Shown here: one piece after another, positions 15,969 through 25,551 of the stretch | How positions within the stretch are numbered: position 1 is the stretch's first letter | How the letters are laid out: every line of letters begins with the position of its first letter | Assembly (NCBI RefSeq): GCF_009764645.1 | Contig: NZ_RWIM01000015.1 | Location: forward strand, 32,522-96,521 | Direction of reading: 5' to 3' | Length of the DNA stretch: 64,000 nucleotides | Origin: Pseudomonas sp. PB106 | GTDB taxonomy: Bacteria > Pseudomonadota > Gammaproteobacteria > Pseudomonadales > Pseudomonadaceae | The notes under the pieces: generated by a model | The model's input: only the letters and a program-made list of their open reading frames with translations | Told to the model about the DNA's origin: nothing | The model's database searches: none | Translations under genes and position numbers: made by a program

Positions 15969-18061
15969 AGGATTCACGGCACCTTCCAGCGATGTCTCTG
16001 CTGCCTCTGCTCCTGGGTGTGCTGGCGTTCTTCTACGTGATTGGCCCACAAGCGCTGGATCCGCAGAATATCGCTTGGCTGGAGCAGGGCGATCCGGCCA
16101 CGCATTACCTGGGTTGGGAGTTTTTCCGACATTCACCTTGGACATTTCCGCTCGGTCTCAATCCGTCTTACGGTCTGGAGCTAGGCAGCTCAATCATTTT
16201 TTCCGACTCCAATCCGCTGCTGGCGCTGGTGTTCAAACCGTTCAATGCATGGCTGCCCCAGACTTTTCAGTACTTTGGTTTCTGGTTGCTGGCGTGTTTC
16301 ATTCTGCAAGCCTGGTTCGCCTGGAAACTGATCGGATTGATGACCCGCAATCCGCTGATCCGCTTATTGGGTTGCGGGTTGCTGGTGTTTTCTCCACCGA
16401 TGTTTCTGCGCATGGGCGCGCACCTTTCCCTTGCCGGACATTTTCTGATTCTGGCGGCGTTGTATCTGGCTGTGCTGCCGAATTTGTATCGACGCAAGCT
16501 GGCGTGGGGGGCGTTGTTGGCGTTGACGGCCACGGTGCACGCTTACCTGCTGGCAATGGTTGCGTTGATCTGGGTGGCGGATCTGCTGGGTAAAACATCC
16601 AGCCAGAAACTGACTTGGCGTCAGGCGCTGATTGAGGGGGTGATGCTTTTTGCATTGGTCAGCATGTGTTGCTGGCAGGTTGGTTACTTCGCCATTACGG
16701 ATGGAGTGAAGTCGGGCGGCTTTGGTGTGTACCGGATGAACCTGTTGTCACCCCTTGATCCCGCGGGATGGTCGTTGATTTTGCCCGACCTGCCAAAAGC
16801 TGGCGGTGATTATGAGGGGTTCAACTACCCGGGATTGGGTGTGCTGTTGCTGGTGCCGCTGGCAATATTCGCTTGGTTGAGGGATCGGCAGCCATTGAAG
16901 GATGAGTTGCGTGGGCGAGCCTGGTTGATGCTGGCATTGGCCGGGTTATGGCTGTTTGCACTGTCGAACCAGATCGGTGTCGGGGCGCAGACCTTCAGTT
17001 ATCCGTTGCCGGACTTTGCGCTCAATCTGGCGAGTATTTTTCGCGCATCGGGCCGGATGTTCTGGCCGGTGCTGTATGCGCTGATTCTGCTGGTGATTTT
17101 TTTGTTGGTGCGCGGTTTTCGGCCACGGCTTGTCGTCACGTTCCTGCTGGTGGCGCTAGCGGTTCAGATCGTCGACACGCGCAATGGCTGGATGGGCTTG
17201 CGTCAAAGCAAAATGCTCACACCTTCATCAGTCTGGGCAAGTCCGATGGTTGACCCGTTCTGGGCGAGTGCGGCGGCACATTATCCCAACATCCGTAGCC
17301 TGATGCCCGAGAATCAATCCCCGCGTTGGCAAGTGATTGCCGATTTTGCTGCGACCCATGGTTTGAAAACCGACGCTGTTTATCTGGGGCGCATGAGCAC
17401 CAAAGCGACAAACCGGGCCCGGCAGAACGCGCAGGACATGCTCGGGTCAGGGCAGTACTACGCCGATTCACTGTACGTAATCGACGATAGTGTATTGGCG
17501 GAGGCCGCCAGAAACGTCAACAGTGAAACCGATCTGCTGACCCGGGTCGATGGCCTTGTGGTGTTGGCGCCGGGCTGGAAGCGTTGTGCACAATGCTTGC
17601 CCATGCACGATGAAGGGAGACAGATGTCACCGCTTGTGCTGATGCGTCCCGGGCAGACGCTGACGTTCAATTACACGCAGCGGCAACTGGTCAGTGGCTG
17701 GTCCATCCCGGAAAACTGGGGGACGTGGTCGCAGGGGCGGCGGGCGCAGATTGACTTGCGTGTGACGCCTCAGGCGCGTTCGATCGTGCTCGAGGTCATG
17801 GCGTTTGTGCCGCCCCAACATCCCGCGCAACGCGTCGTGGTCAGCCTGAACGGTGAGCAGGTACTGGTCACTCGTCTGACGCAATTGCACGGCAATCAAC
17901 TGGAAATCCCGATCAGCGCGTCGATCCGCCGGCACTTGGTCGACGATGATCGGCTGACCCTCGAACTGCAATTGCCCGACGCGATCAGCCCCGAGCAATT
18001 GGGCGTCAACGATGATGCGCGGGTCATGGGTGTGGGGCTCAAGCGTCTGTCGGTGAATTGA
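15965..18061 (+). CDS. Large multi-spanning membrane protein, probable glycosyltransferase (DUF6311-like)
   Basis: The 698-residue protein begins ATGA-overlapping with the gtrA-like gene. About ten hydrophobic segments fill residues 10-410, with an N-terminal acidic loop LEQGDPATHYLGWEFFR resembling the catalytic loop of GT-C enzymes (acidic residue in the first periplasmic loop). A soluble, beta-rich domain covers about 440-698. As the last gene of GT2-methyltransferase-GtrA-membrane protein, it probably transfers the lipid-linked sugar to O-antigen or another surface polymer, the Gtr-type transferase role. The acceptor is unknown. Confidence 0.75.
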   Translation: MKDSRHLPAMSLLPLLLGVLAFFYVIGPQALDPQNIAWLEQGDPATHYLGWEFFRHSPWTFPLGLNPSYGLELGSSIIFSDSNPLLALVFKPFNAWLPQTFQYFGFWLLACFILQAWFAWKLIGLMTRNPLIRLLGCGLLVFSPPMFLRMGAHLSLAGHFLILAALYLAVLPNLYRRKLAWGALLALTATVHAYLLAMVALIWVADLLGKTSSQKLTWRQALIEGVMLFALVSMCCWQVGYFAITDGVKSGGFGVYRMNLLSPLDPAGWSLILPDLPKAGGDYEGFNYPGLGVLLLVPLAIFAWLRDRQPLKDELRGRAWLMLALAGLWLFALSNQIGVGAQTFSYPLPDFALNLASIFRASGRMFWPVLYALILLVIFLLVRGFRPRLVVTFLLVALAVQIVDTRNGWMGLRQSKMLTPSSVWASPMVDPFWASAAAHYPNIRSLMPENQSPRWQVIADFAATHGLKTDAVYLGRMSTKATNRARQNAQDMLGSGQYYADSLYVIDDSVLAEAARNVNSETDLLTRVDGLVVLAPGWKRCAQCLPMHDEGRQMSPLVLMRPGQTLTFNYTQRQLVSGWSIPENWGTWSQGRRAQIDLRVTPQARSIVLEVMAFVPPQHPAQRVVVSLNGEQVLVTRLTQLHGNQLEIPISASIRRHLVDDDRLTLELQLPDAISPEQLGVNDDARVMGVGLKRLSVN

Positions 18062-18134
18062 TGCGTCATGGCGATGGACGCCGCCCCCAAGGGCTTTCTA
18101 CACTGCGGGCAGTCAGGGGATCGGGGAGCAATGG

Positions 18135-19055
18135 ATGAATCGCAATGAACTACGCAAGGCTGACATCAACCTGATGGTGGTGTTCGAGACGTTGATGCTC
18201 GAACGCAACGTGACCCGGGCGGCGGAGAAGCTGTTTCTCGGCCAGCCGACCATCAGCTCGGCGCTCAACCGCTTGCGCACCATGCTCAACGATCCGCTGT
18301 TCATCCGCGTCGGCCATCGCATGGAGCCGACCGCCCGTGCTGAAGATATCTTCCGCCATCTCAAGCCGGCCCTGGACTCCTTGTCCGTGGCGCTGAGCTT
18401 GACCCGCGATTTCGATCCCGCCGTCAGCACCATGACCTTTCGCATCGGTCTGTCCGATGACGTCGAGTTCGGCTTGCTGCCGCCGCTGTTACGCGCCTTG
18501 CGCCAGGAAGCGCCGAACGTAGTGTTTGTGGTGCAGCATGTCGATTACTGGCGGATTCCCGATCTGCTCGCCGCTGGTGATATTACTGTCGGCATCAGTC
18601 AGACCCGTGGCCTGCCGGCCAATGCCAAACGTAAACTGCTGCGGCACATTCAGCCGAGCATCCTGCGCGCGGATGCGTCCGATACGCCGCTGACCCTCGA
18701 TGAATATTGCGCACGGCCACACGTACTGGTTTCGCATACGGCGAATGTCAGCGGTTTCGCGGACGAGTGGCTGGCGGAGTTGGGGCGCACCCGCCAAGTG
18801 GTGCTGTCGGTGCCGCAATACAGTGCCTTGCCCGCATTGCTGGCCGGCACCGACCTGATCGCCAGCCTGCCGGACTACACTGCGGCGGCCATGGCGACTT
18901 CCGGGTTGCTGTTCAAGGAACCGTTTCCGTTCAAGACGCCGACGCTGGACCTGTCGATGGTCTGGCTCAGCCATGTCGATAGCGATCCGGCCGAGCGTTG
19001 GTTGCGTTCAAGGCTGGAAGCTTTCATGAGTGAGCGGCCGGTGATCCCGTCCTGA
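18135..19055 (+). CDS. LysR-type regulator, MexT-like
   Basis: The 306-residue LTTR has an N-terminal winged helix (INLMVVFETLMLERNVTRAA, then FLGQPTISSALNRLR) and a ligand-binding domain (FRIGLSDDVEFGLLPPLLR). The N-terminal half strongly resembles MexT, the activator of the mexEF-oprN efflux operon, but no efflux genes are adjacent, so it may be a paralogue with another target. It stands alone, tandem after the glycosylation cluster; the gene upstream ends 73 bases before. Confidence 0.8.
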   Translation: MNRNELRKADINLMVVFETLMLERNVTRAAEKLFLGQPTISSALNRLRTMLNDPLFIRVGHRMEPTARAEDIFRHLKPALDSLSVALSLTRDFDPAVSTMTFRIGLSDDVEFGLLPPLLRALRQEAPNVVFVVQHVDYWRIPDLLAAGDITVGISQTRGLPANAKRKLLRHIQPSILRADASDTPLTLDEYCARPHVLVSHTANVSGFADEWLAELGRTRQVVLSVPQYSALPALLAGTDLIASLPDYTAAAMATSGLLFKEPFPFKTPTLDLSMVWLSHVDSDPAERWLRSRLEAFMSERPVIPS

Positions 19056-19067
19056 TCAACACCGCAT

Positions 19068-19157
19068 CTGTAGGAGCTGCGGCACGCTGCGATCTTTTGA
19101 TCTTTGAATCTCAGGATCAAAAGATCGCAGCCTCGTTTCACTCGACAGCTCCTACAG
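19068..19157. repeat. REP-type inverted pair
   Basis: CTGTAGGAGCTGC...GATCTTTTG arms facing each other (imperfect at the outer GC part), with the inner arms GATCTTTTGATC/GATCAAAAGATC. Same family as the elements at 26598, 29154, 30214, 32292, 49748, 54570, 60094 and 61026. Confidence 0.88.
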
Positions 19158-19223
19158 GGAAAAATGCGCTGAGCTGCTTGTGGTATATGTACGAACTTCC
19201 CACTGACTGACTGGAGCCTCCCG

Positions 19224-19589
19224 ATGCCACACCTGCACATGGAATACACCGCCAACCTGCCGCAGTTGAACGCCGATGTCGCGTTGATCCGGCTCAACAA
19301 TACGTTGGTGGGATCCGGTCAGTTTGCAGCGGAGTTCGATATCAAAAGCCGCGCGGTCAAGGTCGAGACCTTCAAGGTCGGCACCGCCATGAGCGAGCGC
19401 GCCTTCATTTACGTGAAGCTGGCGCTGCTCAGCGGGCGTTCGCCGGAGATCAAGAAGCAGCTGTCGCAAAGCTTGCTGGCGGTGTTGCAGGATGTCTGCG
19501 AATGGCCGGCCGGCGTCGAAGTGCAGTTGTGTGTCGAACTGGTCGACATTGATCGCGAGTCCTACAGCAAGGCCGCTATCAGCGTGTAG
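19224..19589 (+). CDS. 5-carboxymethyl-2-hydroxymuconate delta-isomerase family protein
   Basis: The 121-residue tautomerase-superfamily protein would have the N-terminal Pro1 that serves as the catalytic base after Met removal (MPHLHMEYTANL). In the homoprotocatechuate pathway CHMI (HpaF) isomerises the ring-cleavage product. No other hpa/hpc genes are adjacent, so the substrate here may differ. It is flanked by two convergently arranged LysR genes. Confidence 0.8.
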   Translation: MPHLHMEYTANLPQLNADVALIRLNNTLVGSGQFAAEFDIKSRAVKVETFKVGTAMSERAFIYVKLALLSGRSPEIKKQLSQSLLAVLQDVCEWPAGVEVQLCVELVDIDRESYSKAAISV

Positions 19590-19592
19590 GAC

Positions 19593-20528
19593 TCAGGCGT
19601 CTTGCAGTTCGCTGCAGACCTTGATCACTTGCTCGCGCAGCCAGACGTTGGCGCTGTCCTGATCGGCGTTCTGGCTCCATTGCATGTCGAGGGTGAACCC
19701 CGGCAAGCCGTTCGGCGCCTCACAGTGATTAAACACCGCTTCGTTGGTCAGTAAGCGCTGGATGCGCCGGGGCAGGGTGAGGATGAAGTCGGTGCCGGTG
19801 ATCATTTTCAACGCCGCGCTGTAGCTGTTCGAGCGCGCGACGATCTGGCGCTTCCGCGCCTGTCGTGCCAGCCAGCCATCGACCATATTGGTGCTGGATG
19901 TCCATGGTGTCGGGAACACATGTCGGCGTTCGGTGAACGCCTGCAGGCTCAGACGCGGCTCCAGCGGCGTGGCGCGCTTGTCGAACACACAGACCAGATC
20001 GTCCTCAAGCAGCATGCGTGACTTGAGATCGGTGTGGCTACGATGGAAGTTGGGCCCGAAGCTGATCACCAGATCAAGGCTGCCATCGCGCAACTCATCG
20101 GCCGGTACGTCGGTTTCAAACTTGTGCATGTTGACCATCACCGGCAAATCGTCGAAGTCGAAACGCTTCAACAGACGCGGCAAGATCAATTGCTCGAAGT
20201 ATTCCGGCGCACAGATATTGAACGTGACAGCTTGTTGCGTCGGATCGAAGGCCGGCGCGCCGGCGTGGCACAAGTTGATGCTCTCGAGGATTTTCTGCAC
20301 ATGGCCATACATGCTGCTGGCCTTGTAGGTGGGACGCATGCCGGTGCGCGTATTGATGAACAACTCGTCTTCAAAACTGGTGCGCAGTTTTTTCAGGCAG
20401 TAACTGACGGTCGACTGGCTGACAAACAGCGTTTCTGAAACATCGGTGACGCTGCTTTGTTCATACACGGCGATAAACACCATGAGGTCCTGCATATCGA
20501 GCTTTCGAAGCAAGTTACTGTTCAGCAT
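19593..20528 (-). CDS. LysR-type transcriptional regulator
   Basis: The 311-residue LTTR has a helix-turn-helix at about residues 25-50 (SSVTDVSETLFVSQSTVSYCLKKLR) and a substrate-binding domain to about 300. Its 3' end is 3 bases from the CHMI-like gene on the other strand. The target is unknown; the CHMI-like gene or the CynX-like MFS gene are candidates by position only. Confidence 0.82.
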   Translation of the reverse strand: MLNSNLLRKLDMQDLMVFIAVYEQSSVTDVSETLFVSQSTVSYCLKKLRTSFEDELFINTRTGMRPTYKASSMYGHVQKILESINLCHAGAPAFDPTQQAVTFNICAPEYFEQLILPRLLKRFDFDDLPVMVNMHKFETDVPADELRDGSLDLVISFGPNFHRSHTDLKSRMLLEDDLVCVFDKRATPLEPRLSLQAFTERRHVFPTPWTSSTNMVDGWLARQARKRQIVARSNSYSAALKMITGTDFILTLPRRIQRLLTNEAVFNHCEAPNGLPGFTLDMQWSQNADQDSANVWLREQVIKVCSELQDA

Positions 20529-20704
20529 CCGTTCTGTCTCGCTGTGCTCCTTGCGCTGAATCCGCGCAAACGTGTGCGAACGATCCTAACGGAACGATGG
20601 TGCCAGGAGAAAGCCCTGTAGGGCATTTCACGGACAGTTGTGGGACAGAAAGTTTTAGCAACACGACGTCGCCTGATAAAGCGCTAAAACATGGCCAGAG
20701 GCCT

Positions 20705-21898
20705 CTAGTCAGGTGAGCCGAAGTGTCGTGCGTAATGCCCGGGATCGAAGCGCCAGACCATCAGCACCATGATCACCATCACCGCCGTCAATGACCACCA
20801 CGCCCATTCGAAGCTGCCCAGGCGGTCTCGGATCAACCCGGCCAGAAGCGGCGACAGGCCGGCGATCAGATAGCCGATACCTTGTACGAACGCGGTCAGG
20901 CCGCCAGCGTGCTGCGGGTTGTCGAGGTGGTCCAGCGAAACGATCAGGCTCATCGGAAACAGCCCGCCGATGCCCAGACCCAACAAGCACGGCCAGAGCA
21001 GGCTGAGGTGCTGCGGGCTCAGAATCAGCCCGCAGAAACCAGCGATGATCAGGCCAATTAGCACCGTCAGTACGGAGCGCCGGTCGCGGCTGCGATTGGC
21101 GATGGCGGGCACCACCAGGCCGGAAATCACTTCCATGGCTGTCAGAAAACCTAACACCAGCCCGGCATCTTGTTCGCTCCAGCCTTTTTCCACGTAGTAC
21201 GGCGCGAGCCAAGCGAGCACACAGGTGTAGGACGCCGTGCCCAGACCGAAGAAGATCGCGAGTAACCAGGCGCGGGAATTGTTGAAGAACGAATCTTTCC
21301 TTCGCGCTGTTGCAGCAGTCGCTGACAGACTGCGGCGCTGCGACCACCAGAACACCAGCGCAGGCAACGCGAGCACCGCCCAGATGGCCAGACCGCTGCG
21401 CCAACTCCCGGTGCGCACCATCACCATCGGTGCGAACGAGGCGGCAAGCGCTGCGCCGCCCATGATCGACGTGACATACAGCCCCATGCAGAGCGCCGTG
21501 TGGTTGGGGAAGCGTGATTTGATCAGCGCAGGCATCAACGCCTGAATCAGCGCTATGCCGATCCCGGCCAGCACTGCGCTGACAATCAACTCGGCGGCAG
21601 CGTCGATGAACAGCCGCGATAACGTCGCCAATCCAATCACCAGCAGCGATAGCATGACCGTGCGCTGTTCACCCAGTCGCCGACTGATGCCGATGCCGAA
21701 AAACATCGCCAGTCCCATGGCCATCACCGGCAGCATCGTCAGCAGTGACGCGAGACTGAAACTCAAGGGGATATCGTCGCGAATCGCCGACAGCAGCGGC
21801 CCGACTGCCGCCATCGAAGGGCGCAGGTTGAGTGCGACCAGAACGATGGCAAGCATCAGCCAGACGGCAGGGCGGGCGGTGGCACGGGAGTTTCTCAT
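20705..21898 (-). CDS. MFS transporter, CynX/NimT (cyanate-type) family
   Basis: The 397-residue inner-membrane protein has about 12 helices and the CynX signature ALNLRPSMAAVGPLLSAIRDDI right after the first helix. CynX-type carriers move anions such as cyanate or 2-nitroimidazole-like compounds; no cyanase gene is adjacent. I chose ATG 21898 because it places helix 1 at the N-terminus; the frame extends 65 codons further into a repeat-rich region with no protein character. Confidence 0.82.
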   Translation of the reverse strand: MRNSRATARPAVWLMLAIVLVALNLRPSMAAVGPLLSAIRDDIPLSFSLASLLTMLPVMAMGLAMFFGIGISRRLGEQRTVMLSLLVIGLATLSRLFIDAAAELIVSAVLAGIGIALIQALMPALIKSRFPNHTALCMGLYVTSIMGGAALAASFAPMVMVRTGSWRSGLAIWAVLALPALVFWWSQRRSLSATAATARRKDSFFNNSRAWLLAIFFGLGTASYTCVLAWLAPYYVEKGWSEQDAGLVLGFLTAMEVISGLVVPAIANRSRDRRSVLTVLIGLIIAGFCGLILSPQHLSLLWPCLLGLGIGGLFPMSLIVSLDHLDNPQHAGGLTAFVQGIGYLIAGLSPLLAGLIRDRLGSFEWAWWSLTAVMVIMVLMVWRFDPGHYARHFGSPD

Positions 21899-22003
21899 CT
21901 TCAGACCTTTGGGCGAGGGGCTGGAGATTAGGCGCGGATCTACTTGGGGCGGGCAAACCAGAAAATCCCGAGCAGTATTTAAAAACTCGATATCACTCAA
22001 TCT

Positions 22004-22095
22004 CTGTGGGAGCGAGCTTGCTCGCGAATGCGGCGTATCAGCCAGCGCAAATATTGACTGACCTGACGGCTTCGCGAGCAAGCTCACTCTCACAG
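22004..22095. repeat. REP-type inverted pair (GCGAGCTTGCTCGCGAA type)
   Basis: TCTGTGGGAGCGAGCTTGCTCGCGAA on the left and TTCGCGAGCAAGCTCACTCTCACAG on the right; the arms are imperfect (one arm has ACTC where GCTC is expected). Confidence 0.85.
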
Positions 22096-22185
22096 GTTGT
22101 AGTCAGAGGTCAAAGTCTGAATAAAAGCTGAACCGTTCTCAAATACTTCGCAAGTTTCACGGCATTCCCGCAAACCAACTAATCG

Positions 22186-22263
22186 TTGGCGTCTTTTTCA
22201 CAAAAAATTGATGGTTGCCTGCCTAAAGTTTGTCATGCCTTAGTTAATGAATTTTTCACAAAC
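22186..22263 (+). promoter_or_regulatory. Candidate response-regulator sites before eptA
   Basis: The 11-mer TTTTTCACAAA occurs twice, 59 bases apart, in the eptA promoter region. The first copy is preceded by TTGGCGTC. From memory, the ColR regulator of Pseudomonas, which controls eptA-type genes, recognises a site ending TTTTTCAC; the first copy matches that site well and the second only in its 3' half. This is a candidate, not a proven operator. Confidence 0.45.
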
Positions 22264-22313
22264 GACATTTTCATAATTGCCCAAGGTTGTTCTCTCAGGA
22301 ATTGCCCTTCTCT

Positions 22314-23963
22314 ATGTTGAAGTTAAAAGCCGTGCGCCCGGAATGGGTGACGTTGATTGCCAGTGCCTTTCTTTTGACCGGCTTCAATGTCGTGCTCTGG
22401 CAGCACCTGTTCGACATCACCGCGGCCGATGGCAACGGCATCGCCATGCGCGTGGCTTTCGGGGCGATGATCTTTGCAGCCTTCAACATGGTGCTGACAT
22501 TTTTGGCGTTCCGTCCGCTGCTTAAACCGGTCTTGATGCTGATCTTCATGATCAGCGCTGGCGTGGCTTATTTTATGAGCCAATATGGCGTGATGATTGA
22601 TGCGGGCATGTTCCGTAACTTTGCCGAAACCAATGCGACGGAAGTCCGCGATCTGCTGTCGTTAAAGTTGTTTGCTTATATTTTGGTTCTGGGTGTTGTG
22701 CCGTCGTTGTTACTCTGGAAAGTGCCAGTCAATTATCGCCGCTGGCATCGCGAGTTGTTCAGTAAAGTTATCGTGAGTGTGGCGTCGGCAGCGGTGATTG
22801 GTGGTGTGGCGTTGGCCAACTATCAGGGCCTGTCTTCATTGTTTCGCAATCACCATGAAATCCGTTTGATGTTGGTGCCGAGCAATTACATCGGCGCCTC
22901 GGTCGGTTACCTGCGTGAGCAGGTGGTCTCGGCCCAGCAACCCTTCATCAAGATCGGTGAAGACGCACAGCGCAATGCCGATGTGAAACTTCAGCCGCGT
23001 AAATCCCTGACGGTATTGGTGGTGGGCGAAAGTGCCCGTGCCGAGAACTTCGGGATCCTCGGTTACGACCGCGATACCACGCCGCAACTCGACAAGGAAG
23101 CCGGGCTGATCGCCTTTACCGATGTGCACTCCTGCGGCACTGAAACCGCTGTGTCAGTGCCGTGCATGTTCTCCAACATGGGTCGCAAGGATTACGACGC
23201 CAGCAAGGCGAAGAACGAAGAAGGTCTGCTGGATGTACTCAAACGTGCGGGTATTGAAGTGATCTGGCGCGACAACCAGTCCGGCTGCAAAGGCACTTGC
23301 GATCGCGTCACCGTGCAGGATGTCAGCAACTTGAAAGACCCGGCACTGTGCGCCAACAGCGAATGCCGCGACGAAATCCTCTTGCAAGGTTTGCAGAGCT
23401 TTATCGATCACCTGGACAAAGACACCGTGCTGGTTCTGCACCAGATGGGCAGTCACGGCCCGGAGTACTTCAAGCGTTATCCAAAAGAATACGAACACTT
23501 CACGCCGGTCTGTGAAAGTAACGCCCTGAACAATTGCAGTCGCGAAAGTATCGTCAATGGCTACGACAACACGTTGGTCTACACCGACCATGTGTTGTCG
23601 AGCCTGATCGATGTCTTGCGCACTAATCAGGACAAAGTCGATACCGCCATGCTGTACCTGTCGGATCACGGGGAATCCCTGGGCGAGTACAACCTGTTCC
23701 TGCACGGCACGCCTTACATGATGGCGCCAGAACAACAAAAGCATGTGGCGATGCTGGCGTGGTTCTCTGACAACTATCAAAAGGCTTACTCGGTCGACAC
23801 TCATTGCCTGCAAATGAGCCGTGACAAACCGTTGAGTCAGGACAACCTGTTTCACTCGATGCTTGGTCTGCTGGAGGTCAAAAGTTCGGTGTATCAACCG
23901 GATCTGGACCTGTTTGCCGGTTGCCGAGGGGCGGTGATCGACGGCGTGCTGGCCAAGGACTGA
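22314..23963 (+). CDS. eptA: Lipid A phosphoethanolamine transferase
   Basis: The 549-residue inner-membrane enzyme moves phosphoethanolamine from phosphatidylethanolamine to lipid A, lowering surface charge and polymyxin binding. Five transmembrane helices (residues 10-175) precede a periplasmic alkaline-phosphatase-like domain. The metal and catalytic residues are visible: GESARAENF (Glu239), a CGTET segment near 274-278 with the Thr nucleophile, and SDHGESLGE near 455. ATG 22314 starts at the first helix; a TTG nine codons upstream is possible. Low-G+C promoter DNA suggests regulated expression. Confidence 0.92.
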   Translation: MLKLKAVRPEWVTLIASAFLLTGFNVVLWQHLFDITAADGNGIAMRVAFGAMIFAAFNMVLTFLAFRPLLKPVLMLIFMISAGVAYFMSQYGVMIDAGMFRNFAETNATEVRDLLSLKLFAYILVLGVVPSLLLWKVPVNYRRWHRELFSKVIVSVASAAVIGGVALANYQGLSSLFRNHHEIRLMLVPSNYIGASVGYLREQVVSAQQPFIKIGEDAQRNADVKLQPRKSLTVLVVGESARAENFGILGYDRDTTPQLDKEAGLIAFTDVHSCGTETAVSVPCMFSNMGRKDYDASKAKNEEGLLDVLKRAGIEVIWRDNQSGCKGTCDRVTVQDVSNLKDPALCANSECRDEILLQGLQSFIDHLDKDTVLVLHQMGSHGPEYFKRYPKEYEHFTPVCESNALNNCSRESIVNGYDNTLVYTDHVLSSLIDVLRTNQDKVDTAMLYLSDHGESLGEYNLFLHGTPYMMAPEQQKHVAMLAWFSDNYQKAYSVDTHCLQMSRDKPLSQDNLFHSMLGLLEVKSSVYQPDLDLFAGCRGAVIDGVLAKD

Positions 23964-24127
23964 CCGTCACCCTTCGGCAGCTCCTACACATGACAGGCCT
24001 GTCTGTTTCTGCTGTCAGACTATTCTTTCTCTCTGGCAGGACATTTCGTTACAGCTCTTGCCCTTCGCAGGCGCGTAAATCGCCGGTGGCGATATATACT
24101 GCGCGCCATTCTTCAAGGGAGAGCCGT

Positions 24128-25261
24128 GTGGCCATCGATATTCACTGGATTCGCGACAACGAAAGCCTCGCGCAGTTTTGCGCCGAGTGGCAGCAACTGC
24201 CGTTCGTTGCCCTCGACACCGAATTCATGCGGGTCGACACCTTCTACCCGATTGCCGGCCTGTTGCAGGTGGGCGACGGCAAACGCGCCTACCTGATTGA
24301 TCCGCTGACCATCAACGCCTGGCAGCCATTGGCCGCGTTGCTGGAAAACCCGGCGGTGCTCAAAGTCCTGCACGCCTGCAGCGAAGACCTCGAAGTGTTG
24401 TTGCGCCTCACCGGCAGCCTGCCGGCGCCGCTGTTTGACACGCAACTGGCGGCCGCCTACCTCAACCTCGGTTTCTCGATGGGCTATTCGCGGCTGGTAC
24501 AGAATGTACTCGGCATCGAATTGCCGAAGGGTGAAACCCGTTCCGACTGGTTGCAGCGACCGTTATCAGAGACGCAAATCAGCTACGCCGCTGAAGATGC
24601 CGTGCATTTGGCGGAAGTGTTCGTACAGCTGCGTCCGAAACTGTCCGACGACAAATTCGCCTGGGTGCTGGAGGACGGCGCCGAACTGGTCGCCAACCTG
24701 CGCCGCGAAACCGATCCGTACGAGGTTTACCGCGAGGCCAAACTGGCGTGGAAACTCTCCCGTGCGCAACTCGCCGTCCTGCGTGAACTGTGCGCCTGGC
24801 GTGAAACGCAAGCACGCGCCCGTGATCTGCCGCGCAACCGCATCGTCCGCGAGCATTCGCTGTGGCCGTTGGCGCGCACGCAACCGGACAACATTGCTGC
24901 ACTGGGCAAAATCGAAGACATGCACCCGCGTACCGTGCGTCAGGACGGCCAGTTTTTGCTTGATCTGATCAAGCGCTCTGGCAGTGTGGGGCCTGATCAA
25001 TGGCCGCCTGCCGTGCCGGAGCCGCTGCCGATCGAAGCCGCCACGTTGATCAAACAACTGCGCGCCCTCGGTCAGGCCGAAGCTGAGCGCCTGGACATCG
25101 CGCCGGAGCTGATGCTGCGCAAGAAAACCCTCGAAGCCCTGGTCAAAAGCGGCTACCCCGAGGGTCCTTACCAATTGCCTGAGTCGTTGCGTGGCTGGCG
25201 CCGCGAACTCATGGGTCAGAAGCTGCTCGACAGCCTGACCACCGCCGGAGAACAGCCTTGA
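24128..25261 (+). CDS. rnd: Ribonuclease D
   Basis: The 377-residue 3'-to-5' exoribonuclease acts in tRNA and stable-RNA 3' maturation. The DEDDy exonuclease domain shows DTEFM (Asp/Glu), ACSEDLEVL and YAAEDAVHL (Tyr and Asp). Two HRDC-like helical domains follow (about 210-290 and 300-370). GTG at 24128 with GGGAGAG upstream gives the usual length; the longer frame has no conserved sequence. ycgL begins on its stop codon. Confidence 0.95.
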   Translation: MAIDIHWIRDNESLAQFCAEWQQLPFVALDTEFMRVDTFYPIAGLLQVGDGKRAYLIDPLTINAWQPLAALLENPAVLKVLHACSEDLEVLLRLTGSLPAPLFDTQLAAAYLNLGFSMGYSRLVQNVLGIELPKGETRSDWLQRPLSETQISYAAEDAVHLAEVFVQLRPKLSDDKFAWVLEDGAELVANLRRETDPYEVYREAKLAWKLSRAQLAVLRELCAWRETQARARDLPRNRIVREHSLWPLARTQPDNIAALGKIEDMHPRTVRQDGQFLLDLIKRSGSVGPDQWPPAVPEPLPIEAATLIKQLRALGQAEAERLDIAPELMLRKKTLEALVKSGYPEGPYQLPESLRGWRRELMGQKLLDSLTTAGEQP

Positions 25262-25551
25262 AACGTATTTGCTCCATCTACCAAAGCTCCAAGCGCAGCG
25301 GCATGTACCTTTACGTGCTCAAAAGTGATGCGCTGGAACGCGTGCCGGAAGCGCTGATGCTGGCCTTCGGCAAACCGAAGCATTCGTTCGATCTGGTGCT
25401 CTCGCCCGAGCGCAAACTGGCCAGCGAAGACATCGTCCTGGTGCTGGAAAACCTCGACAAGCAGGGTTATCACCTGCAAATGCCGCCGGCCGAGGACGAG
25501 TACATCGAGCACCTGCCGGAAGAGTTGTTGCGACGCAACGATCCGGTCTGA
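25258..25551 (+). CDS. ycgL: YcgL-domain protein
   Basis: The 97-residue YcgL (DUF709) protein has the family start [20 protein letters not shown] and the [16 protein letters not shown] block. Function unknown. The TTG start at 25258 overlaps the rnd stop codon (TTGA), so translation is coupled to rnd; this pairing is conserved in Pseudomonas and hints at an RNA-related role. Confidence 0.9.
   Translation: MKRICSIYQSSKRSGMYLYVLKSDALERVPEALMLAFGKPKHSFDLVLSPERKLASEDIVLVLENLDKQGYHLQMPPAEDEYIEHLPEELLRRNDPV

Larger units (their letters stand above)
21899..22313. other. Intergenic region between CynX-like gene and eptA
   Basis: 415 bases. It contains a REP-type pair at 22004-22095 and, nearer eptA, an AT-rich promoter region with two copies of TTTTTCACAAA (about 22194-22204 and 22253-22263), listed separately. 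Confidence 0.7.

Noticed and set aside
13116..18134. Genomic island bounded by tRNA-Ser att repeats
   Set aside because: No copy of the tRNA 3' end (GGTTCGAATCCCTATCTCTC) was found downstream and no integrase is present.
18135..19055. Calling this LysR gene mexT itself
   Set aside because: No mexEF-oprN genes nearby and several MexT-like paralogues exist in Pseudomonas; only the family resemblance is claimed.
19224..19589. Complete homoprotocatechuate pathway around the CHMI-like gene
   Set aside because: Only the isomerase-like gene is present; the neighbouring genes are regulators and a transporter.
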